A stretch of 64,000 nt of DNA from Ignavibacteriales bacterium. GTDB taxonomy: Bacteria > Bacteroidota > Ignavibacteria > Ignavibacteriales > Melioribacteraceae. Location: the NCBI GenBank assembly GCA_026390775.1, contig JAPLFF010000003.1:124001-188000 (forward strand). The letters are read 5' to 3'. The notes below the pieces were generated by a model that did no database searches, was not told the DNA's origin, and saw nothing but the letters and a program-made list of their open reading frames with translations. A program made the translations under genes and the position numbers. Shown here one piece after another: positions 35,233 to 44,537 of the stretch; position 1 is the stretch's first letter; every line of letters begins with the position of its first letter.

Positions 35233-35889
35233 TTAATCCTGCTCCAAATTTGTTCTTAAAAACTTCATCAACTCATCTACTGTTTCGAAAATATAATCGC
35301 TATTCATTTCTAAAATTTTTTCTTTTGCATAGCTATCCCAAACAACGGAGGCAATTTTCACTCCGGCATTTCTTGCAGCAAAAATATCTGCGGGTGCATC
35401 GCCAATCATTAAAACTTTCTCTCGGTTTAATCTAAATTTTTGAACAAACATATCTATTCCTTCAGGTGAAGGTTTATGATCTTCAATATCATCACCGGTA
35501 ACTATCATATCGAAAAGTTCATACACACCAATTTTCTTTAATGTTATATCAGTCGAACCGCGTCCTTTGCCTGTGTAAATAGAAAGTGGAATGTTTTTAG
35601 ATTTGATATAGAGGAGTGCTTCTTTAATTCCGGGATAAACATCAGCCATCGCATGATGTTTGGCTTCGTAGAAAGCGAGATAATCTTTCCGTGCGTCTTC
35701 GTAATCTTCTTTCATCCACTCTTTTAGAATTACATCTTCAGTCGGTCCAAAAAGTGAAATGATCTCTTCATCCGTAACTTTTTTGTTAAGATATTTTTCA
35801 GTTACATGCCGGAATGTTGCAAAGATAAGTTCGTTGGTTGATGTGAGTGTCCCGTCAATGTCGAAAATGATTCCTTCAAAAATTTTCAA
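35233..35889 (-). CDS. HAD-family phosphatase (phosphoglycolate phosphatase-like)
   Basis: A 218-residue haloacid dehalogenase-type phosphatase. Motif I FDIDGTLTSTNELI (nucleophile and acid Asp), motif II IYTGKGRGSTD (Thr), motif III lysine in HKPSPEGIDMF, and motif IV MIGDAPADIFAARNAGVKI are intact, with a helical cap between residues 15 and 85. Closest in layout to Gph or pyrophosphatase PpaX; substrate not decidable. It is the downstream partner of the propeller gene (three-base gap). Confidence 0.9.
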   Translation of the reverse strand: MKIFEGIIFDIDGTLTSTNELIFATFRHVTEKYLNKKVTDEEIISLFGPTEDVILKEWMKEDYEDARKDYLAFYEAKHHAMADVYPGIKEALLYIKSKNIPLSIYTGKGRGSTDITLKKIGVYELFDMIVTGDDIEDHKPSPEGIDMFVQKFRLNREKVLMIGDAPADIFAARNAGVKIASVVWDSYAKEKILEMNSDYIFETVDELMKFLRTNLEQD

Positions 35890-35892
35890 GAG

Positions 35893-37017
35893 TTACCTTA
35901 TTGAAAATATAATAATTGAGCCGGTTGAATTGGAAACAAGAAATTTATTTTTATCTATTTGAGTGAATGAGTTTATTAGATTGCTGCCGAATGTGAGAAC
36001 GATTGATTCTTTATATTTTTCATCCAAAAAAATTATTGAGTTCATATTAGTGAAAAGAATTCTCTTCTTATATTCAAACGGAGAAATATTGTCCTCCTCA
36101 AAAAGATCATAACGTCTAATCTCTTTCAACACTTTGCCATTCATGGCAGAAAGGATATAAAATTTACTATACAATCCTTTAGCGTATAATTTTTTCTTAT
36201 CAATTGAAATTCCCACCGCACCGAAAACCTTGGCAGGAGATCTCCATGTAAAATTTCCAAGCAGCAAGTCAATCGAGAAAAGGGAATTTTCATTATCAAT
36301 TACATAAACTTTTCTGCCGTCGCTAACTATCTGTGAATTTGAGAAATCGGTTTCTGCTTTTTCTTTCCACCGCCAATTTAATAATCCGTTACGTGCATCA
36401 ATGCAGTAAAGAAATCCGTCCTTACTTGTAAAGAGTAATTTATTGTCTACAACGATTGGCTGTGTCTTGATCATTTCTTGAGCATCGCTGTTGTGCCAAT
36501 ATTCTTGCAAAGTTTCAAGATCATAGCAAAAAATTTTGCCTTTATTAGTTCCAAACACTATAGCAGATTTTGATCCGATTGTTTTCGGCATCATCAATTC
36601 TTTTTCGCCGGAGTACTGAAGTAAGATCAAATCTGTTGTAATACTGTCGTCAATTCCAAATGATTGAATTTGACTTCCCTTATCTAAACTAAAAGTTACA
36701 ATTTCATTTTTACTAGTTGCAGCGCACAAAATATTATCTGCAATAACCGGTCTTGAATGAAGTGTGTTTGAAGTGTTACGGCTCCATATTTTCTTGCCTG
36801 AATTATCAAAACATGATATTATTCCGGATAACTCAGAAGTATAGATTCTGTTTTGATAGAATAACGGGGAAGAGCCAAGTTGGAGATTTAGTCCAATTTT
36901 CAAAAGAGTATCAATTGGGGAAGCGTTTAATACTGATGACATTGGTGATTTATTGTTCTGCGGAAATAGAACATTAAAAAATAATCCCAGAAATAATATT
37001 ACGTGCCGAGCTTTCAT
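35893..37017 (-). CDS. PQQ-like beta-propeller repeat protein, secreted
   Basis: 374 residues with a short signal peptide (RHVILFLGLFFNVLFPQN) followed by repeats typical of PQQ-binding-like (PF13360) propellers: GIISCFDNSGKKIWSRNTSN, GKIFCYDLETLQEYWHNSD, GFLYCIDARNGLLNWRWKEK and NSLFSIDLLLGNFTWRSPAK. The final blade is short. Related proteins act as BamB-like outer-membrane assembly factors or as generic scaffolds; no lipobox is present, so it is not BamB proper. ATG follows AAGGAATACAAAAA. Confidence 0.85.
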   Translation of the reverse strand: MKARHVILFLGLFFNVLFPQNNKSPMSSVLNASPIDTLLKIGLNLQLGSSPLFYQNRIYTSELSGIISCFDNSGKKIWSRNTSNTLHSRPVIADNILCAATSKNEIVTFSLDKGSQIQSFGIDDSITTDLILLQYSGEKELMMPKTIGSKSAIVFGTNKGKIFCYDLETLQEYWHNSDAQEMIKTQPIVVDNKLLFTSKDGFLYCIDARNGLLNWRWKEKAETDFSNSQIVSDGRKVYVIDNENSLFSIDLLLGNFTWRSPAKVFGAVGISIDKKKLYAKGLYSKFYILSAMNGKVLKEIRRYDLFEEDNISPFEYKKRILFTNMNSIIFLDEKYKESIVLTFGSNLINSFTQIDKNKFLVSNSTGSIIIFSIR

Positions 37018-37183
37018 TTTTTGTATTCCTTAAACAAAAATAATAAAAAGACGAGTTACATTTCGATCTTTATGATCTTCATGTTCATAGATAATTTAAC
37101 TCGATTCAACTTCGTATGTCTGCAACATCAAATTGTAATACCCCCTCTATTTTCATATATTTTCGCACCAAAATTTAAAAAGT

Positions 37184-38977
37184 ATGATTGACATTCGTAA
37201 TTTTTGCATAATTGCTCACATAGATCACGGTAAATCTACAATTGCAGACTGCCTGCTTGAGTTCACTCACACTGTTTCTAAAAGGGAAGCAAAAGAACAA
37301 CTCCTGGATAGCTTAGATCTTGAACGTGAACGCGGTATTACAATTAAGTCTCATGCAATACAGATGAAGTATCCAGCCCATGACGGCAAAATTTATGTTC
37401 TAAATTTGATTGATACTCCCGGGCACGTTGATTTTTCTTATGAAGTCTCGCGCTCGCTTGCCGCCTGTGAAGGCGCCATTTTAGTTGTTGATGCCGCACA
37501 AGGTGTTGAAGCACAAACCATCAGTAATCTTTATATGGCAATAGATGCCGGACTTGAAATTATTCCTGTCGTTAATAAAATTGATCTGCCAAGCGCGATG
37601 GTGGATGTTGTTAAAAAACAGATCATTGATTTAATCGGCTGCAAAGATGAAGATATTATTCCTGTTAGCGCAAAGGAAAGAATTGGTATTGAAGAAATGT
37701 TGGAAGCAGTGGTTAAAAGAATTTCTCCTCCCAGTGGTGATGAAAAAGCCCCGCTTCAAGCGTTGGTATTTGATTCGATCTTTGATTCTTACCGCGGCGC
37801 TGTTGCCTACGTTCGTATATTTAACGGAGTTCTTAAAGAAAAAGATGAGATTAAGTTTTTTGTAAATGATAAAAAATGTCTTGCTGAAGAAGTCGGCACT
37901 TTACGTCTTGGTAGAATTCGCACCGGGGAATTAGCTGCTGGAAATGTCGGATATCTTATTGCCGGTGTTAAAGATGTACACGATACAAAAGTTGGTGATA
38001 CAGTAACTCATTTTCGAAACGGATCGGACACAGCATTACCAGGTTATAAAGAAATTAAACCGATGGTTTATAGCGGACTTTATCCGACAGATACTGATGC
38101 ATATGAAAACCTTCGCGAAGCACTTGAGAAATTCCGTCTTAACGATTCAGCATTAAGTTATACACCCGAAACTTCAACAGCTCTTGGATTTGGTTTCCGA
38201 TGCGGATTTTTGGGTATGCTACATATGGAAATAGTTCAAGAAAGACTGGAGCGTGAATACGATCAGTCTATTGTTACTACACTTCCAAACGTTGAATATT
38301 GGGTCTTCAAAAAAAACGGAGTTAAAGTAGTTGTTGATAATCCATCTGATATGCCGACTGTTGGCGATATAGATCATGTAGAAGAACCGTACGTAAAAGC
38401 ACAAATTGTTACACCGAGCGAATATGTCGGGAACTTAATGCAGCTTGCGATTGAAAAAAGGGGTGTATATAAGAACACAACATATATTGATCCGACTCGT
38501 GCTGATATAGAATTTGAATTTCCACTTGCAGAAATAATTTTTGATTATTACGACAAACTAAAATCTATATCGCGCGGTTATGCTTCTCTTGATTATGAAT
38601 TTATCGGTTACCGCGAATCTGATCTTGTTAAAATTGATATTCTGTTAAACGGCGAGAAGGTTGATGCGCTTTCTATAATCTGCCATGAGAAAAAGTCTTT
38701 TACATGGGGACAGAAAGTATGTACCAAACTTAAAGACCTAATTCCTAGGCAGATGTTTGAGATTGCAATACAAGCCGCTATTGGATCAAAAGTTGTATCA
38801 AGAACAACTGTGAAAGCGATGCGTAAAAATGTTTTGGCAAAATGTTACGGCGGCGATATTACAAGAAAGAGAAAACTTCTTGAGAAGCAAAAAGAAGGGA
38901 AGAAAAGAATGAAGCAAGTCGGTAACGTTGAAATTCCTCAAGAAGCATTTTTAGCAGTTTTACAAATTGATGATTAA
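37184..38977 (+). CDS. lepA: Elongation factor 4 (LepA)
   Basis: A 597-residue translational GTPase. G1 [17 protein letters not shown]2 [14 protein letters not shown]3 [16 protein letters not shown], and G4 NKIDLPSA are intact, with [14 protein letters not shown] as G5. LepA-specific features include [20 protein letters not shown], the EF-G-like domain V, and the C-terminal end [20 protein letters not shown], then [20 protein letters not shown]. Lies 108 bases upstream of signal peptidase I, the classical lepA-lepB pair. Confidence 0.97.
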   Translation: MIDIRNFCIIAHIDHGKSTIADCLLEFTHTVSKREAKEQLLDSLDLERERGITIKSHAIQMKYPAHDGKIYVLNLIDTPGHVDFSYEVSRSLAACEGAILVVDAAQGVEAQTISNLYMAIDAGLEIIPVVNKIDLPSAMVDVVKKQIIDLIGCKDEDIIPVSAKERIGIEEMLEAVVKRISPPSGDEKAPLQALVFDSIFDSYRGAVAYVRIFNGVLKEKDEIKFFVNDKKCLAEEVGTLRLGRIRTGELAAGNVGYLIAGVKDVHDTKVGDTVTHFRNGSDTALPGYKEIKPMVYSGLYPTDTDAYENLREALEKFRLNDSALSYTPETSTALGFGFRCGFLGMLHMEIVQERLEREYDQSIVTTLPNVEYWVFKKNGVKVVVDNPSDMPTVGDIDHVEEPYVKAQIVTPSEYVGNLMQLAIEKRGVYKNTTYIDPTRADIEFEFPLAEIIFDYYDKLKSISRGYASLDYEFIGYRESDLVKIDILLNGEKVDALSIICHEKKSFTWGQKVCTKLKDLIPRQMFEIAIQAAIGSKVVSRTTVKAMRKNVLAKCYGGDITRKRKLLEKQKEGKKRMKQVGNVEIPQEAFLAVLQIDD

Positions 38978-39006
38978 TATTTTTTCATGATCATTATCTT
39001 GTTCTT

Positions 39007-39036
39007 AATCTTGATCAAGAGCAAGATCAAGATTAC
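39007..39036 (+). repeat. GATCAAG hairpin between lepA and lepB
   Basis: TAATCTTGATC, loop AAGAGCAA, GATCAAGATTA: an 11-bp perfect stem. It shares about 21 bases (on the opposite strand) with 52038-52058, so it is one copy of an interspersed palindromic repeat. No T-run follows. Confidence 0.6.
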
Positions 39037-39085
39037 AACTGGAAAATTAACAAATCAATTCGATTAGAAATTTAGAGAAGGGAAC

Positions 39086-40015
39086 ATGTCATTATTCAAT
39101 AAAGACGAAAGTAAAGAGAAGCCAAAAGAAATTAAAAAGCCTGCTGTAAAAACATCTCAGCAAAAGTTTTGGGAGTTCTGGAAAAATTTATTATTTGCCG
39201 CTATAGCTGCTTTTCTAATCAAAACTTTTTTGATCGAGACCTCACGCGTTCCAACAGGATCAATGGAAAAAACTATTTGGGTAGGTGATTTTCTTTTTGT
39301 AAATAAATTTATTTACGGCTCGTCTTCACCCAGAAATATTCCATTCACAAATATTTCGTTGCCGTATTTTCAAATGCCGGCTCTAAGCGAACCAAAACAC
39401 GGAGATATAGTTGTTTTTGAATTTCCCGGTGAAAAAGATGAATTAGCTCCGACAGAACTGAGCAATTATGTAAAAAGATGTATCGGTGTTCCTGGAGACA
39501 CTATTGAAGTTGTTGATAAAGTTGTATTTGTTAACGGCAAAGAAGCTCCAAGAGCTTCTCAAATTCAGTATATAAACTCATATGTCTCTTCGAAAGCTGT
39601 AATAAATCCGCGTATTTTCCCCAAAGACAGCCAATTTAATGAAGATAATTACGGACCGATTGTAGTTCCTAAAAAAGGTAATGCAATAAATTTAACTTTG
39701 GATAATGTTGAACAATGGCGAACAATAATTGACCGTGAATTTGGGAAACGTGTTGTTACTGTGGATGGAAATCAAATTATGATCGAAGGGAAACCGGTTA
39801 AATCATACACACTTAAACAAGATTATTATTTTATGATGGGCGATAACCGTGATGACAGTTTGGACAGCCGATTCTGGGGATTCGTTCCTCGCGATAAAAT
39901 TATTGGTGAGGCATTTATGATTTATTGGTCTTGGGATCCCAGCATTCCGTTTTCGGATTTTTTCAAACTTCTTGGATCAGTTCGTTTAGGTAGAATAGCA
40001 AAAATAGTTCATTGA
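39086..40015 (+). CDS. lepB: Signal peptidase I
   Basis: Removes signal peptides at the outer face of the inner membrane. A cytoplasmic Lys-rich start and one membrane segment (about residues 28-50, LLFAAIAAFLIKTF) precede the catalytic blocks: Ser in SRVPTGSMEKTIWVGDFLFV, Lys in YVKRCIGVPGDTIEVVDK, and MGDNRDDSLDSRFWGFVPRD. At 309 residues it has an insertion of roughly 70 residues between the catalytic Lys and the GDNR block. Start follows GAGAAGGGAAC. Confidence 0.96.
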   Translation: MSLFNKDESKEKPKEIKKPAVKTSQQKFWEFWKNLLFAAIAAFLIKTFLIETSRVPTGSMEKTIWVGDFLFVNKFIYGSSSPRNIPFTNISLPYFQMPALSEPKHGDIVVFEFPGEKDELAPTELSNYVKRCIGVPGDTIEVVDKVVFVNGKEAPRASQIQYINSYVSSKAVINPRIFPKDSQFNEDNYGPIVVPKKGNAINLTLDNVEQWRTIIDREFGKRVVTVDGNQIMIEGKPVKSYTLKQDYYFMMGDNRDDSLDSRFWGFVPRDKIIGEAFMIYWSWDPSIPFSDFFKLLGSVRLGRIAKIVH

Positions 40016-40119
40016 GTTTGAGCGGATTATTAGTTTAATTCTAAGTGCGGATAAGTATGAATTCTTATTTCGCACTTTTTTATTTGTTTTTTTGTTAAGT
40101 AATGAAAATCGAGGTCTAA

Positions 40120-42117
40120 ATGAAAAAAATATTTATACTAATTTTTCTTTTCGCCCTTTCAGCTTCGGTACATTCACAAACGAAATACCTAATCTATTTC
40201 AAAGATAAAGGTGTCTCTCCAAACAATTCTCTGCAGAAATCATCAGCTCTTTTTAAGTTAGCTGAAAAAGAATTATCACAAAGAGCGATTGAAAGAAGAA
40301 AGCAAGTTATGGGTGAGGATAATTATATCACCTATGAAGATCTTCCGCTGATTGAAAATTATATTAATCAAATTGAAAACCTCGGAATAAAAATTGAAAA
40401 TAAACTGAAATGGTTTAATGCTGTCAGCGCTTACTTAACGGATGAGCAATTAAGCTCGTTAAAAAGTTTATCATCTATTCAAAAAATTGAAAAAGTCCGT
40501 GTATTCAAGTCGAGGAATGATGAAATTAAATTAAACGAATCTTCTGCTAATAATTCGAACAGGCTTCTCAATAAAACATCATCAACAACAGGATTAGACT
40601 ACGGTGGATCATTCACACAAAATAATCTTTCCGATATTCCGGTAGTCCACGATTTGGGAATTAAAGGAACCGGCGTTTACATAGGAATTCTCGATGACGG
40701 TTTTTCGTATCTATCTTATCAGGCGCTAAAAAATTTAACGGTACTTCGCCAATATGACTACGTACATCATCTTTCAACAGTTTCAAATCAGAGCGGACAT
40801 GGTTCAAGTGTATTTTGTTTAATGGCTGGTAATGATCCGGGCAATGCTATTGGTCCCGCGTATGATGCTAAATTCTTTCTTGCCGAGACAGAGAATGATG
40901 CGAGCGAAACCCATGCTGAAGAGGATAATTACGCAGCAGCCCTTCAAGATATGGAAGGTGCCGGTGTTGATATTACTAGCAGTTCACTCGGTTATACATT
41001 ATTTGACGCAGGACAATCTTCCTATACTTATGCTGATATGAATGGCAATACTACGATTGTAGCACAAGCAGCAAATCTTGCATTCCAAAGAGGACTTACT
41101 AGTTTTACCGCAGCTGGAAATTATAATAATGATGGCTGGTGGATCATCAATTCACCTGCAGATGCATTTAATATAATTTCAGTAGGGGCAGTAAATTCTG
41201 GAAATATTTTAGCTTCATTCAGTTTACCTGGACCTACTGCTGATGGAAGGATTAAACCCGAAGTCTGTGCTATGGGTTCTGGAAATTATGTTGCATTACC
41301 ACCTAATGGGATTAGTTATGGCACTGGAAGCGGCACTTCGTATGCAACACCAATTGCTGCAGGAATTGCCGCATTGCTCAAATCATGTTGGCCTCATTTA
41401 ATAAATGTCCAGATAAGAAAAATATTTCTTGAATGCGGAGATAATTCTGCGAGTCCAAATAATGGTAGAGGTTGGGGATTAATTTCTGCAAAGAGAGTTA
41501 TTTCTTATCCTAATCTTAGCAAAACAAATAACGTTTATAATGTTATTAACAAAATCTTTATTGATGCTAACGGAGTGAAATCTTCTACAGTAAGCTTAAA
41601 TTATAAAGTTGGCAGCGGCTCTTATCAAACTGTTTCTATGGATACTGTAGTTTTTAATAACACATTAAAATATAAGTATGTTTTTCCAGCTTCAATCAAT
41701 GGTGACTCAGTAAAATTTTATTTCCAGTATCAGACAACAGGTGGTTCTTCTGTTCGCGAACCGGCGGGTTCCAATTATTACAAATTTTCGTACGGAAGTA
41801 TGAATATTAGTAACCTTACTTCTGTAAAAAATAATGATGCTATCCCGTCTCAATTTTATCTTTTGCAAAATTATCCGAATCCGTTTAATCCGTCAACGGT
41901 TATCAGTTATAAGTTATCGGTTACCAGTAAAGTCAGTCTAAAAGTTTATGATCTTCTCGGCAGAGAAGTTGCAACACTTGTCAACGAAGAACGATTACCG
42001 GGTTCTTATAATTCTCAATTCTCAATTCAAAATTCTCAATTACCAAGCGGTGTTTATTTTTACAGGTTACAAGCTGGAGATTTTTCCGAGACTAAAAAAA
42101 TGATATTGATTAAATAA
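40120..42117 (+). CDS. Subtilisin-like (S8) protease with T9SS sorting domain
   Basis: A 665-residue secreted protease. Signal peptide KKIFILIFLFALSASVHS, a pro-region (about 25-165), then the S8 domain: Asp in GVYIGILDDGFSYLS, His in NQSGHGSSVFCLMAG, oxyanion Asn in TAAGNYNNDGWW, Ser in GTGSGTSYATPIAAGIAALL. The C-terminus is a T9SS type A domain: YLLQNYPNPFNPSTVISYKL, LGREVATLVNEE and TKKMILIK. Two stretches of this domain are encoded by dispersed-repeat DNA (41897-41928, 42010-42042). No other protease or export gene is adjacent. Confidence 0.93.
   Translation: MKKIFILIFLFALSASVHSQTKYLIYFKDKGVSPNNSLQKSSALFKLAEKELSQRAIERRKQVMGEDNYITYEDLPLIENYINQIENLGIKIENKLKWFNAVSAYLTDEQLSSLKSLSSIQKIEKVRVFKSRNDEIKLNESSANNSNRLLNKTSSTTGLDYGGSFTQNNLSDIPVVHDLGIKGTGVYIGILDDGFSYLSYQALKNLTVLRQYDYVHHLSTVSNQSGHGSSVFCLMAGNDPGNAIGPAYDAKFFLAETENDASETHAEEDNYAAALQDMEGAGVDITSSSLGYTLFDAGQSSYTYADMNGNTTIVAQAANLAFQRGLTSFTAAGNYNNDGWWIINSPADAFNIISVGAVNSGNILASFSLPGPTADGRIKPEVCAMGSGNYVALPPNGISYGTGSGTSYATPIAAGIAALLKSCWPHLINVQIRKIFLECGDNSASPNNGRGWGLISAKRVISYPNLSKTNNVYNVINKIFIDANGVKSSTVSLNYKVGSGSYQTVSMDTVVFNNTLKYKYVFPASINGDSVKFYFQYQTTGGSSVREPAGSNYYKFSYGSMNISNLTSVKNNDAIPSQFYLLQNYPNPFNPSTVISYKLSVTSKVSLKVYDLLGREVATLVNEERLPGSYNSQFSIQNSQLPSGVYFYRLQAGDFSETKKMILIK
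41897..41928 (+). repeat. TTATCAGTTA-type repeat inside the protease gene
   Basis: CGGTTATCAGTTATAAGTTA then TCGGTTACCAGT, a set of degenerate GGTTATCAGT units. It encodes part of a strand (VISYKLSVTSK) of the T9SS domain in frame. The same style of repeat occurs between genes at 33519-33585. Confidence 0.55.
42010..42042 (+). repeat. AATTCTC tandem repeat inside the protease gene
   Basis: Three copies of AATTCTC in AATTCTCAATTCTCAATTC followed by AAAATTCTCAATTA. It encodes NSQFSIQNSQL in the T9SS sorting domain, a place where related domains have a loop of variable length (normally around AGTH or AGSY). Confidence 0.65.
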
Positions 42118-42134
42118 AATCAGCAAGCAAAAAA

Positions 42135-42776
42135 ATGTCTAATATTTTATATGATGATCAAGTTACGTATTTAACTTCGTTAAGAAACGATCCTGAACTT
42201 TTGCTTACAGAAATGGAGAAATTTGCTGCTGAAAAAAAGATACCGATATTAGACTGGATGTCGGCAGAGTTTCTTGAGCAATTGGTTTTAGTTACTAAGC
42301 CAAAGAGTGTTTTAGAAATTGGGACAGCAATTGGTTATTCATCAATTCGTATTGCAAGGAAGCTTCGCAAAAAAGCATCACTGGATACGATTGAAAGAAG
42401 TAAGAACAACATTAAACTTGCCAAAGAATATATTAAACGAGCAAAGCTTACCTCTTCAATAAATATTTTAGAAGGTGATGCGTTAGAAATTATGCCCAGG
42501 TTGAATAAGAAATATGATTTGATATTTCTTGATGCAGATAAAGAAGATTACGAGAAACTTTTCCATTACTCACTTATACTTTTGAAAAAGGGTGGCGTTC
42601 TTTTTGTGGATAATCTTTTATGGCATGGTTATGCAGCCGCAAAATCGGTTCCGGAATCATATAAAAAATCAACAAAGATTATTCGTGAGTTTAATAAAAT
42701 GTTTATTAACTCAACCTTACTTCATTCTACAATTCTTTCGATAGGTGATGGCATCGGTCTCGGAGTTAAATCATAA
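42135..42776 (+). CDS. O-methyltransferase family 3 protein
   Basis: A 213-residue SAM-dependent enzyme of the catechol/caffeoyl-CoA O-methyltransferase family. SAM-binding loop VLEIGTAIGYSSIRIA, acidic residue and ligand loop LDTIERSKNN, metal site DLIFLDADKEDYEKLF and GGVLFVDNLLWHGYAA are intact. Substrate unknown; members modify small phenolics, but housekeeping versions of unknown target also occur (YrrM type, tRNA hydroxyuridine methyltransferase TrmR). Starts 18 bases after the protease stop. Confidence 0.9.
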   Translation: MSNILYDDQVTYLTSLRNDPELLLTEMEKFAAEKKIPILDWMSAEFLEQLVLVTKPKSVLEIGTAIGYSSIRIARKLRKKASLDTIERSKNNIKLAKEYIKRAKLTSSINILEGDALEIMPRLNKKYDLIFLDADKEDYEKLFHYSLILLKKGGVLFVDNLLWHGYAAAKSVPESYKKSTKIIREFNKMFINSTLLHSTILSIGDGIGLGVKS

Positions 42777-42778
42777 TT

Positions 42779-43243
42779 ATGAATCATGAATTACTTCCGG
42801 AAGTAAATAAAATACTAACTGAAGTTGACAAACTTTCTAATAATCGCCTCTACTTTCGAGATGATTTAGAAATATTGATTAAGATTGCACATCAAAGTAG
42901 TAAGTTCGAATTGTTAGAAGAAATATCCTTCCACGCAAAATTCTCAAATGGGTTGTTAAAAGTAATTCAAAGAAAAGATCCGGTGATAGAAGAAACATTT
43001 TTGCTCAAAGCATCAATCGAGTATAAAGATAGTCTTCAAAAAGTAGTAAAGTTATTGGAAGATTTATTAAAAGAGGGGAATGATTTTATAAGAACGATCT
43101 TTAAGGAAAAATATTTAGAATTAAATCAGCAATATTTATATAACCTTAATAACCTCTGTTCGGATCTAAGTTATCTAAAATTATATTTTAATGATTTGAA
43201 GGATGGGCAATTACTAACAATAAAAAAAGGACTTGAAGATTAA
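42779..43243 (+). CDS. Small all-helical protein, unknown
   Basis: 154 residues, predominantly amphipathic helix with Leu/Ile/Lys/Glu spacing (DDLEILIKIAHQSSKFELLE, KDSLQKVVKLLEDLLKEGND, NQQYLYNLNNLCSDLSYLKL). No signal peptide, membrane segment or motif is seen. It overlaps the O-methyltransferase stop region by spacing of two bases, so both are probably one transcript, ending at the hairpin 43225-43257 that includes its stop codon. No family recognised. Confidence 0.75.
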   Translation: MNHELLPEVNKILTEVDKLSNNRLYFRDDLEILIKIAHQSSKFELLEEISFHAKFSNGLLKVIQRKDPVIEETFLLKASIEYKDSLQKVVKLLEDLLKEGNDFIRTIFKEKYLELNQQYLYNLNNLCSDLSYLKLYFNDLKDGQLLTIKKGLED

Positions 43244-43257
43244 CTGCAAGTCCTTTT
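43225..43257. terminator. Bidirectional terminator spanning a stop codon
   Basis: AAAAGGACTTG (43225-43235) pairs with CAAGTCCTTTT (43247-43257), 11 bp. The TAA of the helical-protein gene lies in the loop. With A-rich and T-rich flanks it serves both this gene and the convergent Rrf2 regulator gene. Confidence 0.8.
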
Positions 43258-43276
43258 AAGTAATAACTAAAAAAAA

Positions 43277-43705
43277 TTATTTTACTTTTCTCAATGTTTC
43301 AGAATACTTTTCTGCAACATCTTGAACCGATCTGCTGGAAATAAGATTATATATTTTATTCCTTAATTCAGCCCATTCTTCATGAAGAGGACATGGGAAT
43401 TCATCAGAACATTCTTTTAGACCGGTTACACATTTTAAGTTTATAACAGGTCCTTCTACTCTCTCAACAATTTCCAGGATAGAACTTTTTTTAGCAAGTT
43501 CGGTAATCTTAAATCCTCCGCCTCTTCCTTTAAATGAATCTACATAACCGTATTTAGCCATTCTTTGCAAAATTTTTGCGAGATAATGAGCCGGAATATC
43601 TTCACTTTTTGCTATTTCTGAAGACATGATCAAGCTATCTTTGGTTTGACGAGCCAAGAACAAAATTGCTCTTATTGCGTACTCTCCCGTTTTAGTATAG
43701 ATCAT
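43277..43705 (-). CDS. Rrf2-family transcriptional regulator with three conserved Cys
   Basis: 142 residues. Winged-helix DNA-binding domain: GEYAIRAILFLARQ, EIAKSEDIPAHYLAKILQRM, KYGYVDSFKGRGGGFKIT. The C-terminal segment LKCVTGLKECSDEFPCPLHE has Cys-x6-Cys-x5-Cys, close to the Fe-S ligands of IscR/NsrR-type regulators, so it may sense Fe-S status, NO or redox. No regulated target is obvious next to it. ATG follows AGAGGAAAT. Confidence 0.9.
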   Translation of the reverse strand: MIYTKTGEYAIRAILFLARQTKDSLIMSSEIAKSEDIPAHYLAKILQRMAKYGYVDSFKGRGGGFKITELAKKSSILEIVERVEGPVINLKCVTGLKECSDEFPCPLHEEWAELRNKIYNLISSRSVQDVAEKYSETLRKVK

Positions 43706-43826
43706 TTATTTCCTCTTTAGTTAAATATTAATATGTATATGAGATTTAAGGGAGCCTCTTATCTTATAATTAAATTAAGTAAAAGAGTTCTCTTTGTCAA
43801 TGATTAGGATTTATCTTGAGGAAAAT

Positions 43827-44459
43827 CTAAATATTCGTATAAAATAAGTTGTCAGTGATCCTTAAAATTAAATTCGGATTGTAGTTCTCATTTAACTCAG
43901 ATGAAATCTCATTTATTCTAGATGCTTTAATTGAACATTGCATTATGGGGGATGATTCAAACAAATTTTTATTTACAACTAATTCAAATTTTGATATCAA
44001 ATGATGAACATATTTAGTCTGTTCAAATTGATATTCTAATTCTATTTTCTGATAAAGTTCTTTCTGAATTTTCACAGAAGCTTCTAAATTTTGTATCGCC
44101 GCTTCATAATAAGCTTTTCCTAAAGGACCAACTCCTAATTTTATACCGCCAAAATATCGAACTACAATTGTAATAATGTTGGTGAGGTGGAAATGATTTT
44201 GTGCATTATTGATTCTTATTCCGGCAGTCCCGTTTGGCTCACCATCATCAGAATATTTGAATAAACCGTCGGCCAGCTTATATGAGAAACAATGATGTGT
44301 TGCATCATAAAATTTTTTCTTAACAGAGTTCAAGAAATTAATTCCTTCTTCCTCTAAATTAATCGGCGATGATAATGCTATAAACATAGAACCTTTCTCT
44401 TTGAATCTGAACTCAGATTCGGTAGCTATTGTTTTTATCTGATATGGTAGATTAGACAT
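43827..44459 (-). CDS. YigZ/IMPACT family protein
   Basis: 210 residues. The conserved IMPACT domain is plain: SEFRFKEKGSMFIALSSPIN, FYDATHHCFSYKLADG, YSDDGEPNGTAGIRI and IVVRYFGGIKLGVGPLGKAY. The C-terminal half is the DUF1949-like ferredoxin-fold. Bacterial members are linked to translation or ribosome association, but no reaction is established. The gene starts 78 bases from the divergent uvrA. Confidence 0.93.
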   Translation of the reverse strand: MSNLPYQIKTIATESEFRFKEKGSMFIALSSPINLEEEGINFLNSVKKKFYDATHHCFSYKLADGLFKYSDDGEPNGTAGIRINNAQNHFHLTNIITIVVRYFGGIKLGVGPLGKAYYEAAIQNLEASVKIQKELYQKIELEYQFEQTKYVHHLISKFELVVNKNLFESSPIMQCSIKASRINEISSELNENYNPNLILRITDNLFYTNI

Positions 44460-44537
44460 TATTTTATTCTCACTAAAAATTGATTTTCAAACTGCCAATG
44501 CTTACAATAACATTTTGAACTGCGGAAATTTATCTAT

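Noticed and set aside
39007-39036. Terminator of lepA
   Set aside because: The stem has no following T-run and is shared with 52038-52099, so it fits an interspersed repeat better.
42010-42042. AATTCTC tandem units as a CRISPR remnant
   Set aside because: Units are 7-10 bases without spacers and lie inside a coding region.
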